Position numbers and translations under genes: made by a program. Under the pieces are notes generated by a model. The model was not told the origin of the DNA. It was given only the letters and a program-made list of their open reading frames with translations, and did no database searches. A stretch of 64,000 bases of DNA from Crossiella sp. S99.2 (lineage in GTDB: Bacteria > Actinomycetota > Actinomycetes > Mycobacteriales > Pseudonocardiaceae): the NCBI RefSeq assembly GCF_023094165.1, contig NZ_JALMDK010000007.1, positions 437,099 to 501,098 on the forward strand, read 5' to 3'. This document shows, in pieces, positions 28,090-38,600 of the stretch; position 1 is the first letter of the stretch, and every line of letters starts with the position of its first letter.

Positions 28090-29486
28090 GAGTTGCTCGT
28101 CTCGGTGAGTTGCGGGAGGGACAGGAGCAGATCCGCGGCGGCGGTGCGCCCGCCGGCCTTGGTCATCGCAGCGGCGAATCGCTGGGAGGCTTCGGCGTAG
28201 GTCTTCTGGCCCAGCACCGGGAGCAGCTTGCCGGTCAGGTCGTCGGCGTTGATCTCGGCCGGCCGGTCCACAGTCAGGCCCAGGCCCATGCTCTGCACCC
28301 GGACCGCCTGGTCGTAGCAGTCCACCCACAGCGGCCGCACCACCTGCGGCTTGCCGAAGTAGACGCTCTCGTGGAAGGCGTTGCCGCCGCCGTGGTTGAC
28401 GAAGACCCGCACATTGGGGTGCGCCAGCACGTCCAGCTGCGAGGGCACCCAGCCCTCCACGCGCAGGTTGGCGGGCAGATCGGCGGGCAGGAGTGGTTGC
28501 TGGGACTTGGGCAGCGACCACAGCACGTGTGCCTTGCCCTCGACCCGGCGGGCGACCTCGACCAGCGCGGCCACATCGCTCTTGGTGAGCCGGGTGATCG
28601 TGCCGAAACCCATGTATACGACGTTCTGGTGCCCGTCCAACCAGTCGGTCAGTTCGTCTGCAGGAGCCTGGGGGAGGGGTGGCACCATGGCGCCGACGAA
28701 GCTGAACTTCTCGGGCACGTCGAAGGGGTAGTCCAGGTCGGGCAGGGAGTAGCAGAGCACCTTCTCCGCCCGTTCGAACCCGGCCAGGGGCTTGCGTGCC
28801 TCGGCGGAAACTCCCAATTCTTGGCCGATCTTGGCCGCGGCCTGCACCCGTTTGCCCATGCTCGGGGTGAGGAACAGGGCCAGGGTGCGCAGCTGGAAGA
28901 GCTTGTTGCGCAGCTTCTGGCCTGCCGACATCGGGTACGGCAGGGCCGACCGAGGGGTCGGGAAGTCGTCGGGGGTGTAGCTCGGGCCGAACGGGGTGGT
29001 CCGGCTGACGATGTTGCTGGCCACGAACGGGCAGCTCAGCACGTACGGGATGCCCTTGGTGATGGCGATGTCCAGCGCGTGCCTGCACATCACGTCGATC
29101 ACCATCAGCGCGGGCTGGTGCGCCTCGACCGCGGCTTCGAGCTGCTTGTGCTTGTCGACGGTGATTTCGGGCTTCATGTTGTGCCGCAGCAGCGCGCGGA
29201 AGGCGCCGAAACGCGAGCGCTGGGTTACCGACCGATAGGTTGGTTCGTCCCACGTGGTGGGAGAAAGTTCCGGGACCTGCTCGCCGAGCGAGACGAACTC
29301 GATCTTGCTGGCGGCGGTCAGCGCCTCGACGTCGGCCCGCCGGACCTCGTCGCTGGCGAAGATCACGTCCTGCACACCGCGGCGGGCCAGCTCGCCTGCC
29401 AGCACCAGCATCGGGTTGGCCAGGCCGGCCGCCGGCAGGCTGACCAGCATGATGGGCTTACGCGTTCGGTCAGCGACCTCTGCCAT
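28086..29486 (-). CDS. GT1-family macrolide glycosyltransferase
   Basis: A 466-residue GT-B enzyme. It opens IMLVSLPAAGLANPMLVLAGEL with the acceptor-side His absent. The donor-binding region has GWVPSQLDVLAHPNVRVFVNHGGGNAFHES (shown to place the motif; residues about 345-375) and ends PLWVDCYDQAVRV. This is the family that adds aminosugars to macrolides and polyenes, such as the mycosaminyl transferases. ATG 29486 is used; an in-frame ATG lies 24 bp further upstream, and neither has a strong ribosome binding site. It is divergent from the starter PKS gene across 133 bp, which probably contains both promoters. Confidence 0.9.
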   Translation of the reverse strand: MAEVADRTRKPIMLVSLPAAGLANPMLVLAGELARRGVQDVIFASDEVRRADVEALTAASKIEFVSLGEQVPELSPTTWDEPTYRSVTQRSRFGAFRALLRHNMKPEITVDKHKQLEAAVEAHQPALMVIDVMCRHALDIAITKGIPYVLSCPFVASNIVSRTTPFGPSYTPDDFPTPRSALPYPMSAGQKLRNKLFQLRTLALFLTPSMGKRVQAAAKIGQELGVSAEARKPLAGFERAEKVLCYSLPDLDYPFDVPEKFSFVGAMVPPLPQAPADELTDWLDGHQNVVYMGFGTITRLTKSDVAALVEVARRVEGKAHVLWSLPKSQQPLLPADLPANLRVEGWVPSQLDVLAHPNVRVFVNHGGGNAFHESVYFGKPQVVRPLWVDCYDQAVRVQSMGLGLTVDRPAEINADDLTGKLLPVLGQKTYAEASQRFAAAMTKAGGRTAAADLLLSLPQLTETSNS

Positions 29487-29619
29487 GCGAACAGGGTGAA
29501 GCCCGCCCATCCCGGAAACTGCTAGAGATTCCGCGCGCCCGTGTCTGGGGGAATCCGCAGTTGGCCGTTTGTAACGTCGCTCCGGGAATCCCCTGGGAAA
29601 CGGCGGCAAGGTGGTCGGG
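29487..29619. promoter_or_regulatory. Divergent promoter region between glycosyltransferase and starter PKS
   Basis: The 133 bp contain one GATTCC (29527-29532) and two GGAATC sites (29550-29555 and 29585-29590), plus the AT-richer patch TTTGTAACG near 29568. Repeated short boxes of this kind can be activator sites, including for SARPs, but the spacing here does not match the usual 11-bp heptamer pattern. Function is inferred from position only. Confidence 0.35.
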
Positions 29620-32600
29620 ATGCGAAGTGAGGCCGATACATGTCTGGCACACGTGCGCGCTGCCGCGGCCACGCGGCTAGGAATGGCCGCGGACGCGGTC
29701 CCAGCCGAGGTGGCACTGCGTGAGCTGGGTCTGGACTCGGCCGGTCTGACCGGCCTGACCGAGGAGTTGTCCCGGCGGCTGGGGCGGCCGGTGCCCGCCT
29801 GGGCGCCGTACCGGCACCCCACGGTGGCCGCGCTGACCGCCTTCCTGGACGGGGCCCCGGCCCCGGCCGTGGCGGTGCAGGCGGCTCCCACGATGCGGGA
29901 TGAGCCGATCGCGATCGTCGGGCTGGGCTGCCGCCTGCCCGGCGGTATCGGCTCCCCTGGCCAGCTCTGGGACGCGCTGCTCGGCGAGGTGGACGCGATT
30001 GGGCCGGTGCCTGCCGATCGCTGGAACGCCGACGCCTGGTTCGACCAGGACGTGGCCCAGCCCGGCAAGATGACCACCCGCCGCGGCGGGTTCCTGGACG
30101 ATATCGCCGGGTTCGACGCGGCCTTCTTCCGCATGTCACCCGCGGAGGCCGAGCACACCGACCCGCAGCAGCGGATCACCCTGGAGGTGGCCTGGTCCGC
30201 GCTGGAGGACGCGCGGATCGTGCCGACCGGGCTGACCGGCACCCGGACCGGGGTGTTCCTGGGCACCATGTGGCAGGAGTACCAGCAGGCCACCGGCGCC
30301 GACCCGAACGCGACCGGCTCGCACTCCGCGGTCGGCTGGGACACCTCGATCGTGCCCGCCCGGGTCGCCTATGCCCTTGGCCTGCAAGGCCCTGCGCTCT
30401 CCGTCGGCTCCGCGTGCAGCTCCTCCCTGGCCGCGGTGCACCTGGCCGCGCACAGCCTGCGCCGCGGCGAGTCCGACCTGGCCCTGGCCGGTGGCGTGAA
30501 CCTGATGCTCACCCCGCACACCACGGTCGCGATGACCAAGTTCGGCGGGGTCAACCCGGACGCCCAGTGCCGGGCCTTCGACGCAGGCGCCAACGGCTAC
30601 GTGCGCAGCGAGGGCTGCGGCATCGTGGTGCTGCGCAGGCTTTCCGACGCGCTGCGCGAGGGTGACCGGATCTACGCGGTGCTGCTGGGCAGCGCGATGA
30701 ACAACGACGGCGCCTCCAACGGCCTCACCGCGCCCAACCCCGAGGCACAGACCGACGTGCTGCGCCAGGCCTGGCAGTCCGCCGGGATCGCGCCCGCCCA
30801 GGTGTCCTATGTGGAGGCTCACGGCACCGGCACCAAGCTCGGCGACGTGATCGAAGCCTCCGCACTCGGCGAGGTTTTCGCGCCGGACCGGGTGGAACCA
30901 CTGCGGATCGGCTCGGCCAAGACGAACTTCGGCCACCTCGAACCCGCCGCGGGCGTGCTCGGCCTGCTCAAGACCGCGCTCTCGCTGCACCACGGCGAAC
31001 TCCCGGCCAGCCTGCACTTCGAGGCGCCCAACCCGGCCATCGACTTCGCCGCCGAACGCCTCCAGGTGGTCACCGATCGCAGTGCCTGGCCCGAGGGCCC
31101 GCGTTACGCCGGGGTCAGCGGCTTCGGCTTCGGTGGCACCAACGTGCACCTCGCGCTGGCCCAGCCGCCCGCCCGCCGCCGGAACCTGGTCGCGCTGGCC
31201 GCGGACAGCGCCGAGCAGCTGTGGCGGGACATCGCCGATACCGCCCGCGGCTCGATCACTTCGTTGCCGCACAACGGATCCGGTCCGCACCGAGCCTTCG
31301 CCGCCTTGGACCGACCCGGTGACCTGGCCGACCTGCTGGCCCGCGCCACCGTCGGCGAGGCCACCGACGCGCCGCTGGTCTTTGGCTTCTCCGGCCACGG
31401 CAGCCAGTGGACCGGCATGGGCCGGGACCTGTTGACCCAGCCCGAGTTCCGCGCCGAACTGTCCGAAGTGGACGCTCACCTCACTTCGGTGCTCGGCCGG
31501 TCCGTGCTGGCCGACCTGACCTCCGCCCGGCCCCTGGAAAGGGTCGAGGTGGTGCAGCCCGTGCTGTTCGCGGTGCAGGTCGCGCTCTTCCGCACCCTGG
31601 AAGCCTGGGGTGCCCGGCCCGCGGCGGTGTTCGGGCAGAGCGTCGGCGAGGTGGCCGCCGCGGTCGCCGCCGGTGCGCTGACCACCGCCCAGGGCGCCCA
31701 GGTCATCGGACTCTGGTCCCGCCTGGTCGGCGAACGAGCTTCCGGCACCGGCACCGTGCTGGTCTGCGATCTCGATGTGGCCGAGGCGGAACAACGCTTC
31801 GGCGACCGGCTCACCCTGGCCGGGGAGTTGTCGCCGGGGCAGGTCGCCCTGTCCGGCAACATCGCCGCCATCGCCGCCGCCGAACAGGAACTCGGCGAGG
31901 CCGGGATCTTCACCGCCAGGGTGGCCATCGACTACCCCTCGCACAGCCGCGAACTCAGCCCCCTGGCCGCCGAGCTGATCACCCTGCTCGGCGATCTCAC
32001 CCCCGCCGAGACCACGATCCCCTTCATCTCCACCGTCACCGGCGCCGAACTGGCCGGGACCGCCCTGGACGCGGCCTACTGGGCCCGCAACATGTGCGAG
32101 CCGATGCGCCTGGTCAAGGCCGTGCGCGCACTCCCCGTGGGAAGCAGGGTAGTGGAGATCGGCCCGCACCCGGTGCTGCGCGTCTCGGTCGCCAAAACCC
32201 TTGGTACCGAAGTGTTCTGGACCTGCCGCCGGGACCGCTCCGCACCAGAAACCCTCGAAGACCTGCTCGGTCTACTGTGGACAGACGGCGTGGACGTCGA
32301 CTGGACCGCCGTCGACGGCGGCGCCGACTCCGGCGAACCGGTGGCCTGGCCGCTCTCCGCCCAGTCCGCCCCCGCCCTGCGCGCCCAGGCCGACGCCCTG
32401 CGCACCCACGTAAGCGCCAACCCCGGCCTGCGGATCGCCGACGTCGGCCATTCCCTGGCCGCCACCCGCACCGCCTTCGAGCACCGCGCGGTGCTGGTCG
32501 GCGACCGCCAGGAACTCCTCGACGGACTCGCCGCGCTGGCCGCCGGCGAGGAAGCACCCGGACTGGTCCTGGGCCGGGCCAAAGACCAGCCCGGCCCGGT

Positions 32601-35600
32601 GCTGGTCTTCCCCGGCCAGGGCTCGCAGTGGGCTGGCATGGCCCTGGACCTCCTGGACAGCGCCCCGGCCTTCGCCGCCGCGCTCGCCGACTGCCAGCAA
32701 GCCCTCAAGCCCTACACCGACTGGACCCTGACCGAGGCCCTCGCCGACGAGGACGCGCTGCGCCGGGTCGACGTGGTGCAGCCCGCACTGTGGGCCGTGA
32801 TGGTCTCCCTGGCCGCGCTCTGGGCCGCACACGGTGTGCGCCCGGCCGCGGTGGTCGGCCACTCCCAGGGCGAGATCGCCGCCGCCTGTGCGGTCGGCGC
32901 GCTCTCCCTGGAAGACGGCGCGCGGATCGTGGCGCTGCGCTCCCAGGCCATCGCCCGCACCCTGGCCGGCCGCGGCGGCATGGTCTCCACCATGCTCTCC
33001 CGCGCCGAAGCCGTTGCCCGCCTGGAAGAATGGGATGGCCGGATCTCCCTGGCCGCCGCCAACGGACCCGGCTCCACCGTGGTCTCCGGCGACCCCGAAG
33101 CCCTCGCCGAATTCATCGTCCAACTCGAAGCCGACGGCGTGCGCGCCCGGCAACTCCCGGTGGACTACGCCTCGCACTCCGCCCACGTCGAGTCCATTGT
33201 GGATGAACTCCTGGCCGAGCTGGCCCCGATCCGGCCGCGCAAGGCCCAGGCCGCCTTCTACTCCACCGTCACCGGCGAGGCCCTGGACACCCGCGGCCTC
33301 AACGCCCAGTACTGGTACGACAACCTCCGGTCCACAGTGGAGTTCGAGGCCACCATCGGCGCGCTGATCGAAGCAGGGCACCGGATCTTCATCGAGGTCA
33401 GCCCGCACCCGGTGCTCACCATGGGCATCCAGGACGCCAGCCCCGAGGCGGTCGCCTTCGGTAGCCTGCGCCGCGACGACGGTGGCCGCCGCCGGTTCCT
33501 CACCGCGCTCGCCCACGCCCAGGCGCACGGCCTGCCAGTGGACTGGCAGCTCCCGACCGCTCGGTTGGTAGACCTGCCCGCCTACCGCTTCCAGCACCAG
33601 CACTACTGGCTGGAGAGCACCCCCGCGGTCACTCCGGCCGCCGCCCAGCCCGCCGAATCCTTCTGGAACCTGGTGCAACAGGCCGATCTGGACGGTCTGC
33701 AGAGCCTCCTGGCCATCTCACCCGCCGCCACCCTGCCCGAACTCGTCGCCGCCCTCGCCGGCTGGCACCGCAGGGAGAACGCGGCTGGCATGATCGGCAA
33801 CTGGCGCTACGCCACCGCCTGGCGCTCGGTCGCCGAACCCACCGCCTGCCCGGCCACCGGCACCTGGCTCGTGCTCACCCCCAAGGGCGAAGGCCCCTGG
33901 GTGGAAGCCGTCGATGTCCTTGCCCAGCAAGGCATGCGGCTGATCACCCTGGAATGCGAGCACCACCCGAGCCGGGAAACCCTCTCCGCCGTCTGCGAAT
34001 CCGCCCTCGGCGAGGACCTCACCGGCGTGCTCAGCCTGCTCGCGCTGATCCCCGGCGACCGGATCGACCACCCCGGTGTGCCCGCCGGCTACGCGGCCAC
34101 TTTGCTTGCCGTGCAGGCACTGGGCGACGCCGGGATCAGCGCGCCGCTGTGGTGCGTGACCAGCGGCGCGATGATCACCGACCCCGGCGACCACGAGGTC
34201 CGCCCGGACCAGCGGATGATCTGGGGGATGGGCCGGGTCGCCGGACACGAGCACCACGACCGCTGGGGCGGCCTGATCGACGTGCCCGCACTGCCCCGCG
34301 AGGGCAGCTGGCGGCAGCTCGCCGCCGCGCTCACCCGCGGCGACGGCGAGGACCAGCTCGCCCTGCGATCCTTCGGCACCCTGGCCTGCCGCCTGGTCCG
34401 CCCCGCCGACCAGCGCGCCGACCACGCCGACTGGCGGCCGCGTGGCACCGTGCTGGTCACCGGCGGCACCGGCGCGCTCGGCGGGCACGTGGCCCGCTGG
34501 CTGGCCGACCGCGGCGCGGACCGGATCGTGCTGGTCAGCCGCCGCGGCCCGGCCGCACCCGGCGCGGCCGAACTGCGCGCGGAACTCACCGCCCGCGGCG
34601 TGCACACCCGGATCGAGGCCTGCGACGTCGCCGACCGGGTGCAACTGCGCACCTTGCTGGACCGGATCGGCGACCTCGACGCGGTGGTGCACACCGCCGC
34701 CGTGCTGGCCGACGCGCCACTGCACGCCCTGCACCTGGAACAGGTCGCGGTGGCCCAGCGGGCCAAGATCGCCGGCGCGTGGAACCTGCACGAGCAGACC
34801 GCCGGAATGAACCTGTCCGCGTTCGTGCTCTTCTCCACCATCGGCGCCACGGTGGGCATTCCCGGCCAGGGCAACTACGCCCCGGCCAACGCCGGTCTGG
34901 ACGCGCTCGCCGAACTGCGCCGCGCCCAGGGCCAGCCCGCCACCTCGGTCGCCTTCGGCGCCTGGGACGGCGACGGCATGGCCACCTCCGCGGTGCGCCC
35001 CACCCTGGAACGGCACGGCATCAACTGCATGGACCCGGAACTGGCCCTGCGTGCCCTGCAGGAGGCCATCGACGGGGGCCGGGCCACCCAGCTGGTCGCC
35101 GACATCAACTGGGACCGCTTCACCCCGACCCTCACCGCGTTGCGCCCCAGCGCGTTGCTGGCCGACCTGCCCGACGCCCGCCGCACCGCCCCCGCCGAAA
35201 CGGCGGCGGAGGAGAGCCTGACTGAACGGTTGGTAGCCCTGCCCGCCCGCCGCCGCCCCGAACTCGTGCTGGACGTGGTGCTGCGGCACACCGCCACCGT
35301 GCTCGGCTACCGGCGCGGCGACCGGCCCGAGGAGACCAGCACCTTCCGCGACCTGGGCATCGACTCGGTGACCGGGGCCGACCTGAGCAAGCGGATCAGC
35401 GCGGAAGCGGGTCTGCGGCTGCCGGTGACCCTGGTCTTCGAGGAGCCCACCCCGGTCGCGGTGGCACAACACCTGTTAGCCCAGCTCGACCTCGACGCGT
35501 CCGAGGACGTCCCGGCCGTGGCGGAAGAAGCCGCCGCGCCGATGGAGGACGTCTCCGACGACGAACTGTTCGACCTCATCGACAGCATCACCATGAGCCG

Positions 35601-35613
35601 GAGGAACACGTGA
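29620..35613 (+). CDS. Starter polyketide synthase: ACP-KS-AT-AT-KR-ACP
   Basis: A 1997-residue protein. Domains: ACP (residues 8-75, Ser40 in LGLDSAG), KS (95-518, Cys266 in SACSSSL, plus HGTGT), first AT (587-880), second AT (993-1314, GHSQG Ser1082, YASH, methylmalonyl), KR (1607-1795, Tyr1753) and ACP (1878-1955, Ser1916). The first AT has GQSVGE (Ser674) and YPSH, and the Arg that binds the extender carboxylate (AARSRL in the extender ATs) is Trp (GLWSRL). It should therefore load a monocarboxylic starter onto the first ACP. The KR lacks both the LDD and the Trp stereo-motif. ATG 29620 follows AAGGTGG by 5 bp; GTG 29611 is less likely. The stop overlaps the next PKS start. Confidence 0.93.
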   Translation: MRSEADTCLAHVRAAAATRLGMAADAVPAEVALRELGLDSAGLTGLTEELSRRLGRPVPAWAPYRHPTVAALTAFLDGAPAPAVAVQAAPTMRDEPIAIVGLGCRLPGGIGSPGQLWDALLGEVDAIGPVPADRWNADAWFDQDVAQPGKMTTRRGGFLDDIAGFDAAFFRMSPAEAEHTDPQQRITLEVAWSALEDARIVPTGLTGTRTGVFLGTMWQEYQQATGADPNATGSHSAVGWDTSIVPARVAYALGLQGPALSVGSACSSSLAAVHLAAHSLRRGESDLALAGGVNLMLTPHTTVAMTKFGGVNPDAQCRAFDAGANGYVRSEGCGIVVLRRLSDALREGDRIYAVLLGSAMNNDGASNGLTAPNPEAQTDVLRQAWQSAGIAPAQVSYVEAHGTGTKLGDVIEASALGEVFAPDRVEPLRIGSAKTNFGHLEPAAGVLGLLKTALSLHHGELPASLHFEAPNPAIDFAAERLQVVTDRSAWPEGPRYAGVSGFGFGGTNVHLALAQPPARRRNLVALAADSAEQLWRDIADTARGSITSLPHNGSGPHRAFAALDRPGDLADLLARATVGEATDAPLVFGFSGHGSQWTGMGRDLLTQPEFRAELSEVDAHLTSVLGRSVLADLTSARPLERVEVVQPVLFAVQVALFRTLEAWGARPAAVFGQSVGEVAAAVAAGALTTAQGAQVIGLWSRLVGERASGTGTVLVCDLDVAEAEQRFGDRLTLAGELSPGQVALSGNIAAIAAAEQELGEAGIFTARVAIDYPSHSRELSPLAAELITLLGDLTPAETTIPFISTVTGAELAGTALDAAYWARNMCEPMRLVKAVRALPVGSRVVEIGPHPVLRVSVAKTLGTEVFWTCRRDRSAPETLEDLLGLLWTDGVDVDWTAVDGGADSGEPVAWPLSAQSAPALRAQADALRTHVSANPGLRIADVGHSLAATRTAFEHRAVLVGDRQELLDGLAALAAGEEAPGLVLGRAKDQPGPVLVFPGQGSQWAGMALDLLDSAPAFAAALADCQQALKPYTDWTLTEALADEDALRRVDVVQPALWAVMVSLAALWAAHGVRPAAVVGHSQGEIAAACAVGALSLEDGARIVALRSQAIARTLAGRGGMVSTMLSRAEAVARLEEWDGRISLAAANGPGSTVVSGDPEALAEFIVQLEADGVRARQLPVDYASHSAHVESIVDELLAELAPIRPRKAQAAFYSTVTGEALDTRGLNAQYWYDNLRSTVEFEATIGALIEAGHRIFIEVSPHPVLTMGIQDASPEAVAFGSLRRDDGGRRRFLTALAHAQAHGLPVDWQLPTARLVDLPAYRFQHQHYWLESTPAVTPAAAQPAESFWNLVQQADLDGLQSLLAISPAATLPELVAALAGWHRRENAAGMIGNWRYATAWRSVAEPTACPATGTWLVLTPKGEGPWVEAVDVLAQQGMRLITLECEHHPSRETLSAVCESALGEDLTGVLSLLALIPGDRIDHPGVPAGYAATLLAVQALGDAGISAPLWCVTSGAMITDPGDHEVRPDQRMIWGMGRVAGHEHHDRWGGLIDVPALPREGSWRQLAAALTRGDGEDQLALRSFGTLACRLVRPADQRADHADWRPRGTVLVTGGTGALGGHVARWLADRGADRIVLVSRRGPAAPGAAELRAELTARGVHTRIEACDVADRVQLRTLLDRIGDLDAVVHTAAVLADAPLHALHLEQVAVAQRAKIAGAWNLHEQTAGMNLSAFVLFSTIGATVGIPGQGNYAPANAGLDALAELRRAQGQPATSVAFGAWDGDGMATSAVRPTLERHGINCMDPELALRALQEAIDGGRATQLVADINWDRFTPTLTALRPSALLADLPDARRTAPAETAAEESLTERLVALPARRRPELVLDVVLRHTATVLGYRRGDRPEETSTFRDLGIDSVTGADLSKRISAEAGLRLPVTLVFEEPTPVAVAQHLLAQLDLDASEDVPAVAEEAAAPMEDVSDDELFDLIDSITMSRRNT

Positions 35614-38600
35614 CGGCGACCGAGCAGAAGCTGCGTGAGTACCTCAAGCGGGCCACCAGCGAACTGAACGCGCTTCGCGAGGAGCGCGCCCGGTCGAGCG
35701 AACCGATCGCGGTGCTCGCGATGAGCTGCCGGTTCCCCGGTGGCATCAGCTCGCCCGAGGACCTCTGGCGCCTGCTGGCCGCCGGTGAGGAGGCCATCGG
35801 GCCGCTGCCCGGCGACCGCGGCTGGGACCTGGACACCCTGTACGACCCGGACCCCGACAACCCCGGCACGCTGTACGCGCGGGCAGGCGGATTCCTTGAC
35901 GCGGCAGGCGAATTCGACGCCGCCTTCTTCGGGATCTCCCCGCGCGAGGCCCTGGCCATGGACCCGCAGCAGCGACTGCTGCTGGAAAACGCCTGGGAGG
36001 CCCTGGAACGGGCCCGGATCGTGCCGGAGTCCTTGCGCGGCAGCGATGTCGGCGTCTACATCGGCACCAACGGCCAGGACTACGCCGGACTGACCCAGGG
36101 CAGCGGCGACTCCGAGGGCCACGCCCTCACCGGCGGCGCGGCCAGCGTCCTCGCGGGCCGGATCTCTTATGTACTAGGGCTGGAAGGCCCCGCCGTCACC
36201 GTCGACACCGCCTGCTCCTCCTCGCTGGTCGCCCTGCACAGCGCGGTGCGGGCACTGCGCGCGGGGGAGTGCTCGCTCGCACTGGCCGGTGGCGCCACCG
36301 TGATGGCCGGACCGCAGCTGCTGGTGGAATTCAGCCGCCAGGGCGGGCTCTCGCCGGACGGGCGCTGCCGCGCGTTCAGCGAGGACGCCGACGGCACCGG
36401 CTTCTCCGAGGGCAGCGGCCTGGTCCTGCTGCAACCGCTCTCGGCCGCATTGGCTTCCGGCCGCCCGATCCTCGCGGTCATCCGCGGCTCCGCGATCAAC
36501 TCCGACGGCGCCTCCAACGGCCTGTCCGCGCCGAGCGCGAACGCCCAGCAGCGAGTCATCCGCGCCGCACTGGCCGACGCCGACCTGGACGCCGCCGAGG
36601 TCGACCTCCTCGAAGCGCACGGCACCGGCACCCGCCTCGGCGACCCCATCGAAGCCCGCGCTTTGCTTGCCACCTATGGCAAAGCCCGTTCAGGGGGCAC
36701 CCCCGCACTGCTCGGCGGCGTCAAGTCCAATCTCGGCCACACCCAGGCCGCGGCCGGCGTCGCCGGGTTCATCAAGATCGTCGAGTCGCTGCGCCGCGGC
36801 GAGGCCCCCCGCTCCCTGCACGCCCAGGAACCCAGCACCCGCGTCGACTGGTCGGTAGGCGGCATCAACCTGGTCACCGAACACCAGATCCTGCCCGCCG
36901 CCGACCGCCCCTACCGCGCCGGAATCTCCGCCTTCGGCATCAGCGGCACCAACGCCCACATGATCGTCGAACAAGCCCCCGCGCCCGCCGACGACTTGGG
37001 CCAAGTCGTACGCCAAGTTGGCCCAAGTGGGCGTACGAGTTTGCCCAAGTGGGACGGAGGGGTGGACGGTCCGATCGTGCCGTGGGTGCTGTCGGGGCAC
37101 ACCGAGGCCGCGTTGCGGGCCCAGGCCGAGAGCCTGGCCGAGGCTGTGGCCGGGCACCGGCCGGTCGACGTCGCCTGGTCCCTGGTCTCCACCCGTGCCC
37201 GGCTGGCCCGCCGCGCCGCCGTCATCGGCTCCGACGCCGACGAGCTGATCGCCGGACTGCGCGCGATCGCCGCTGGCGAGCCCATTCCCGGCGTGGTCAC
37301 CGGGTCCGCGCTCGCGGGCAAGACCGCGTTCGTCTTCCCCGGCCAGGGCGCCCAGCGCGCGGCCATGGGCGCCGAGCTGTACCGCACCTTCCCTGCCTTC
37401 GCCGCCGCCTACGACGCGGTCTGCGCGCACCTCGATCCGCTGCTGCCCCGGCCGCTGCGCGAGATCACCTTCGCCGCCAAGGACACCCCGGAAGCCGAGC
37501 TGCTCAACCAGATCGGCTTCACCCAGCCAGCGCTGTTCGCCTTCCAGGTCGCGCTCTACCGCCTGGTCGAATCCTGGGGCGTTGTCCCGAACTACGTCCT
37601 CGGCTACTCCACCGGCGAACTCGCCGCCGCGCACGTCGCCGGAGTCTGGTCCCTGCCCGACGCCTGCTCGCTGGTGGCCGCCCGCGGCCTGCTCATGCAG
37701 TCGCTGCCGCCCGGCGGCGCCATGCTCGCGGTGCGCGCGTCCGAGCAGGACCTGTTGCCACTGCTGGAAAACCGCGAGCACGAACTGGTCGCCGGACTGG
37801 TCAACGGACCCAACTCGGTCATCCTCTCCGGCACCGTCGCCGCCATCGAGGAGATCACCGAAACGCTGCTTGCCCAGGGCCGCGAGGTCAAGCGCCTGGT
37901 CATGGAGCACGCCTACCACTCGCCGCTGATGGAACCCATGCTCGCCGAATTCGCCGAGGTCGCCGGACGGGCCACCGCACGCGAACCCGAGATCGGCCTG
38001 GTCTCCAACGTCACCGGCGGCCTGATCAGCGCCGAGGTCTGCGACCCCGGCTACTGGGTCTCGCACGTCCGCTCCACCGTCCGCTTCGCCGCGGGCGTCA
38101 CCACGTTGCTCGAAGCCGGGGTCACCAGGTTCCTGGAACTCGGCCCGGACGGCTCCGGCGCGGCCATGGTCGGCGACTGCGTGGCCGAGGCCCGCCAGCG
38201 CGTCGCCGTGGTCGCCGCCCAGCGCCGCGACCGGCCCGAGGCCGAAGCCGTGCTGACCGGACTCGCCGAGGCGCACGCACACGGCATCGAGGTCGACTGG
38301 CCCGCCGTGTTCACCGACACCGACCTGCGCCCGGTCGACCTGCCCACCTACCCGTTCCAGCGCAGCCGCTACTGGGTCACCCCGCGCGGCGCCGACGGCG
38401 CACTGGAACTCGCCCCGCTCACCCACCCCTGGCTGATCGTGGAACCCGCGCTGGCCGGTGGGCTCGGCCAGGTGCTCGCCGGTCGCCTCTCCGTCACCGA
38501 ACACCCGTGGCTGGGCGATCACGTGGTGCACGGCCACATCGTGCTGGCCGGCACCGGGCTGATGGAACTGGCCATCGCCGCCGCGCACCGGCTCGGTCTG

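Noticed and set aside
28086-30344. Glycosyltransferase extended far upstream into the starter PKS gene on the opposite strand
   Set aside because: The upstream part is antisense to the ACP-KS of the PKS gene. The GT fold begins near 29486.
30410-30420. KS of the starter protein as a decarboxylating KSQ
   Set aside because: The active site reads SACSSSL, so Cys is present and not Gln; it should condense.
36992-37052. The palindromic copies as transcription terminators
   Set aside because: Five of six are inside translated PKS domains whose downstream modules must be transcribed, and no U-tract follows them.
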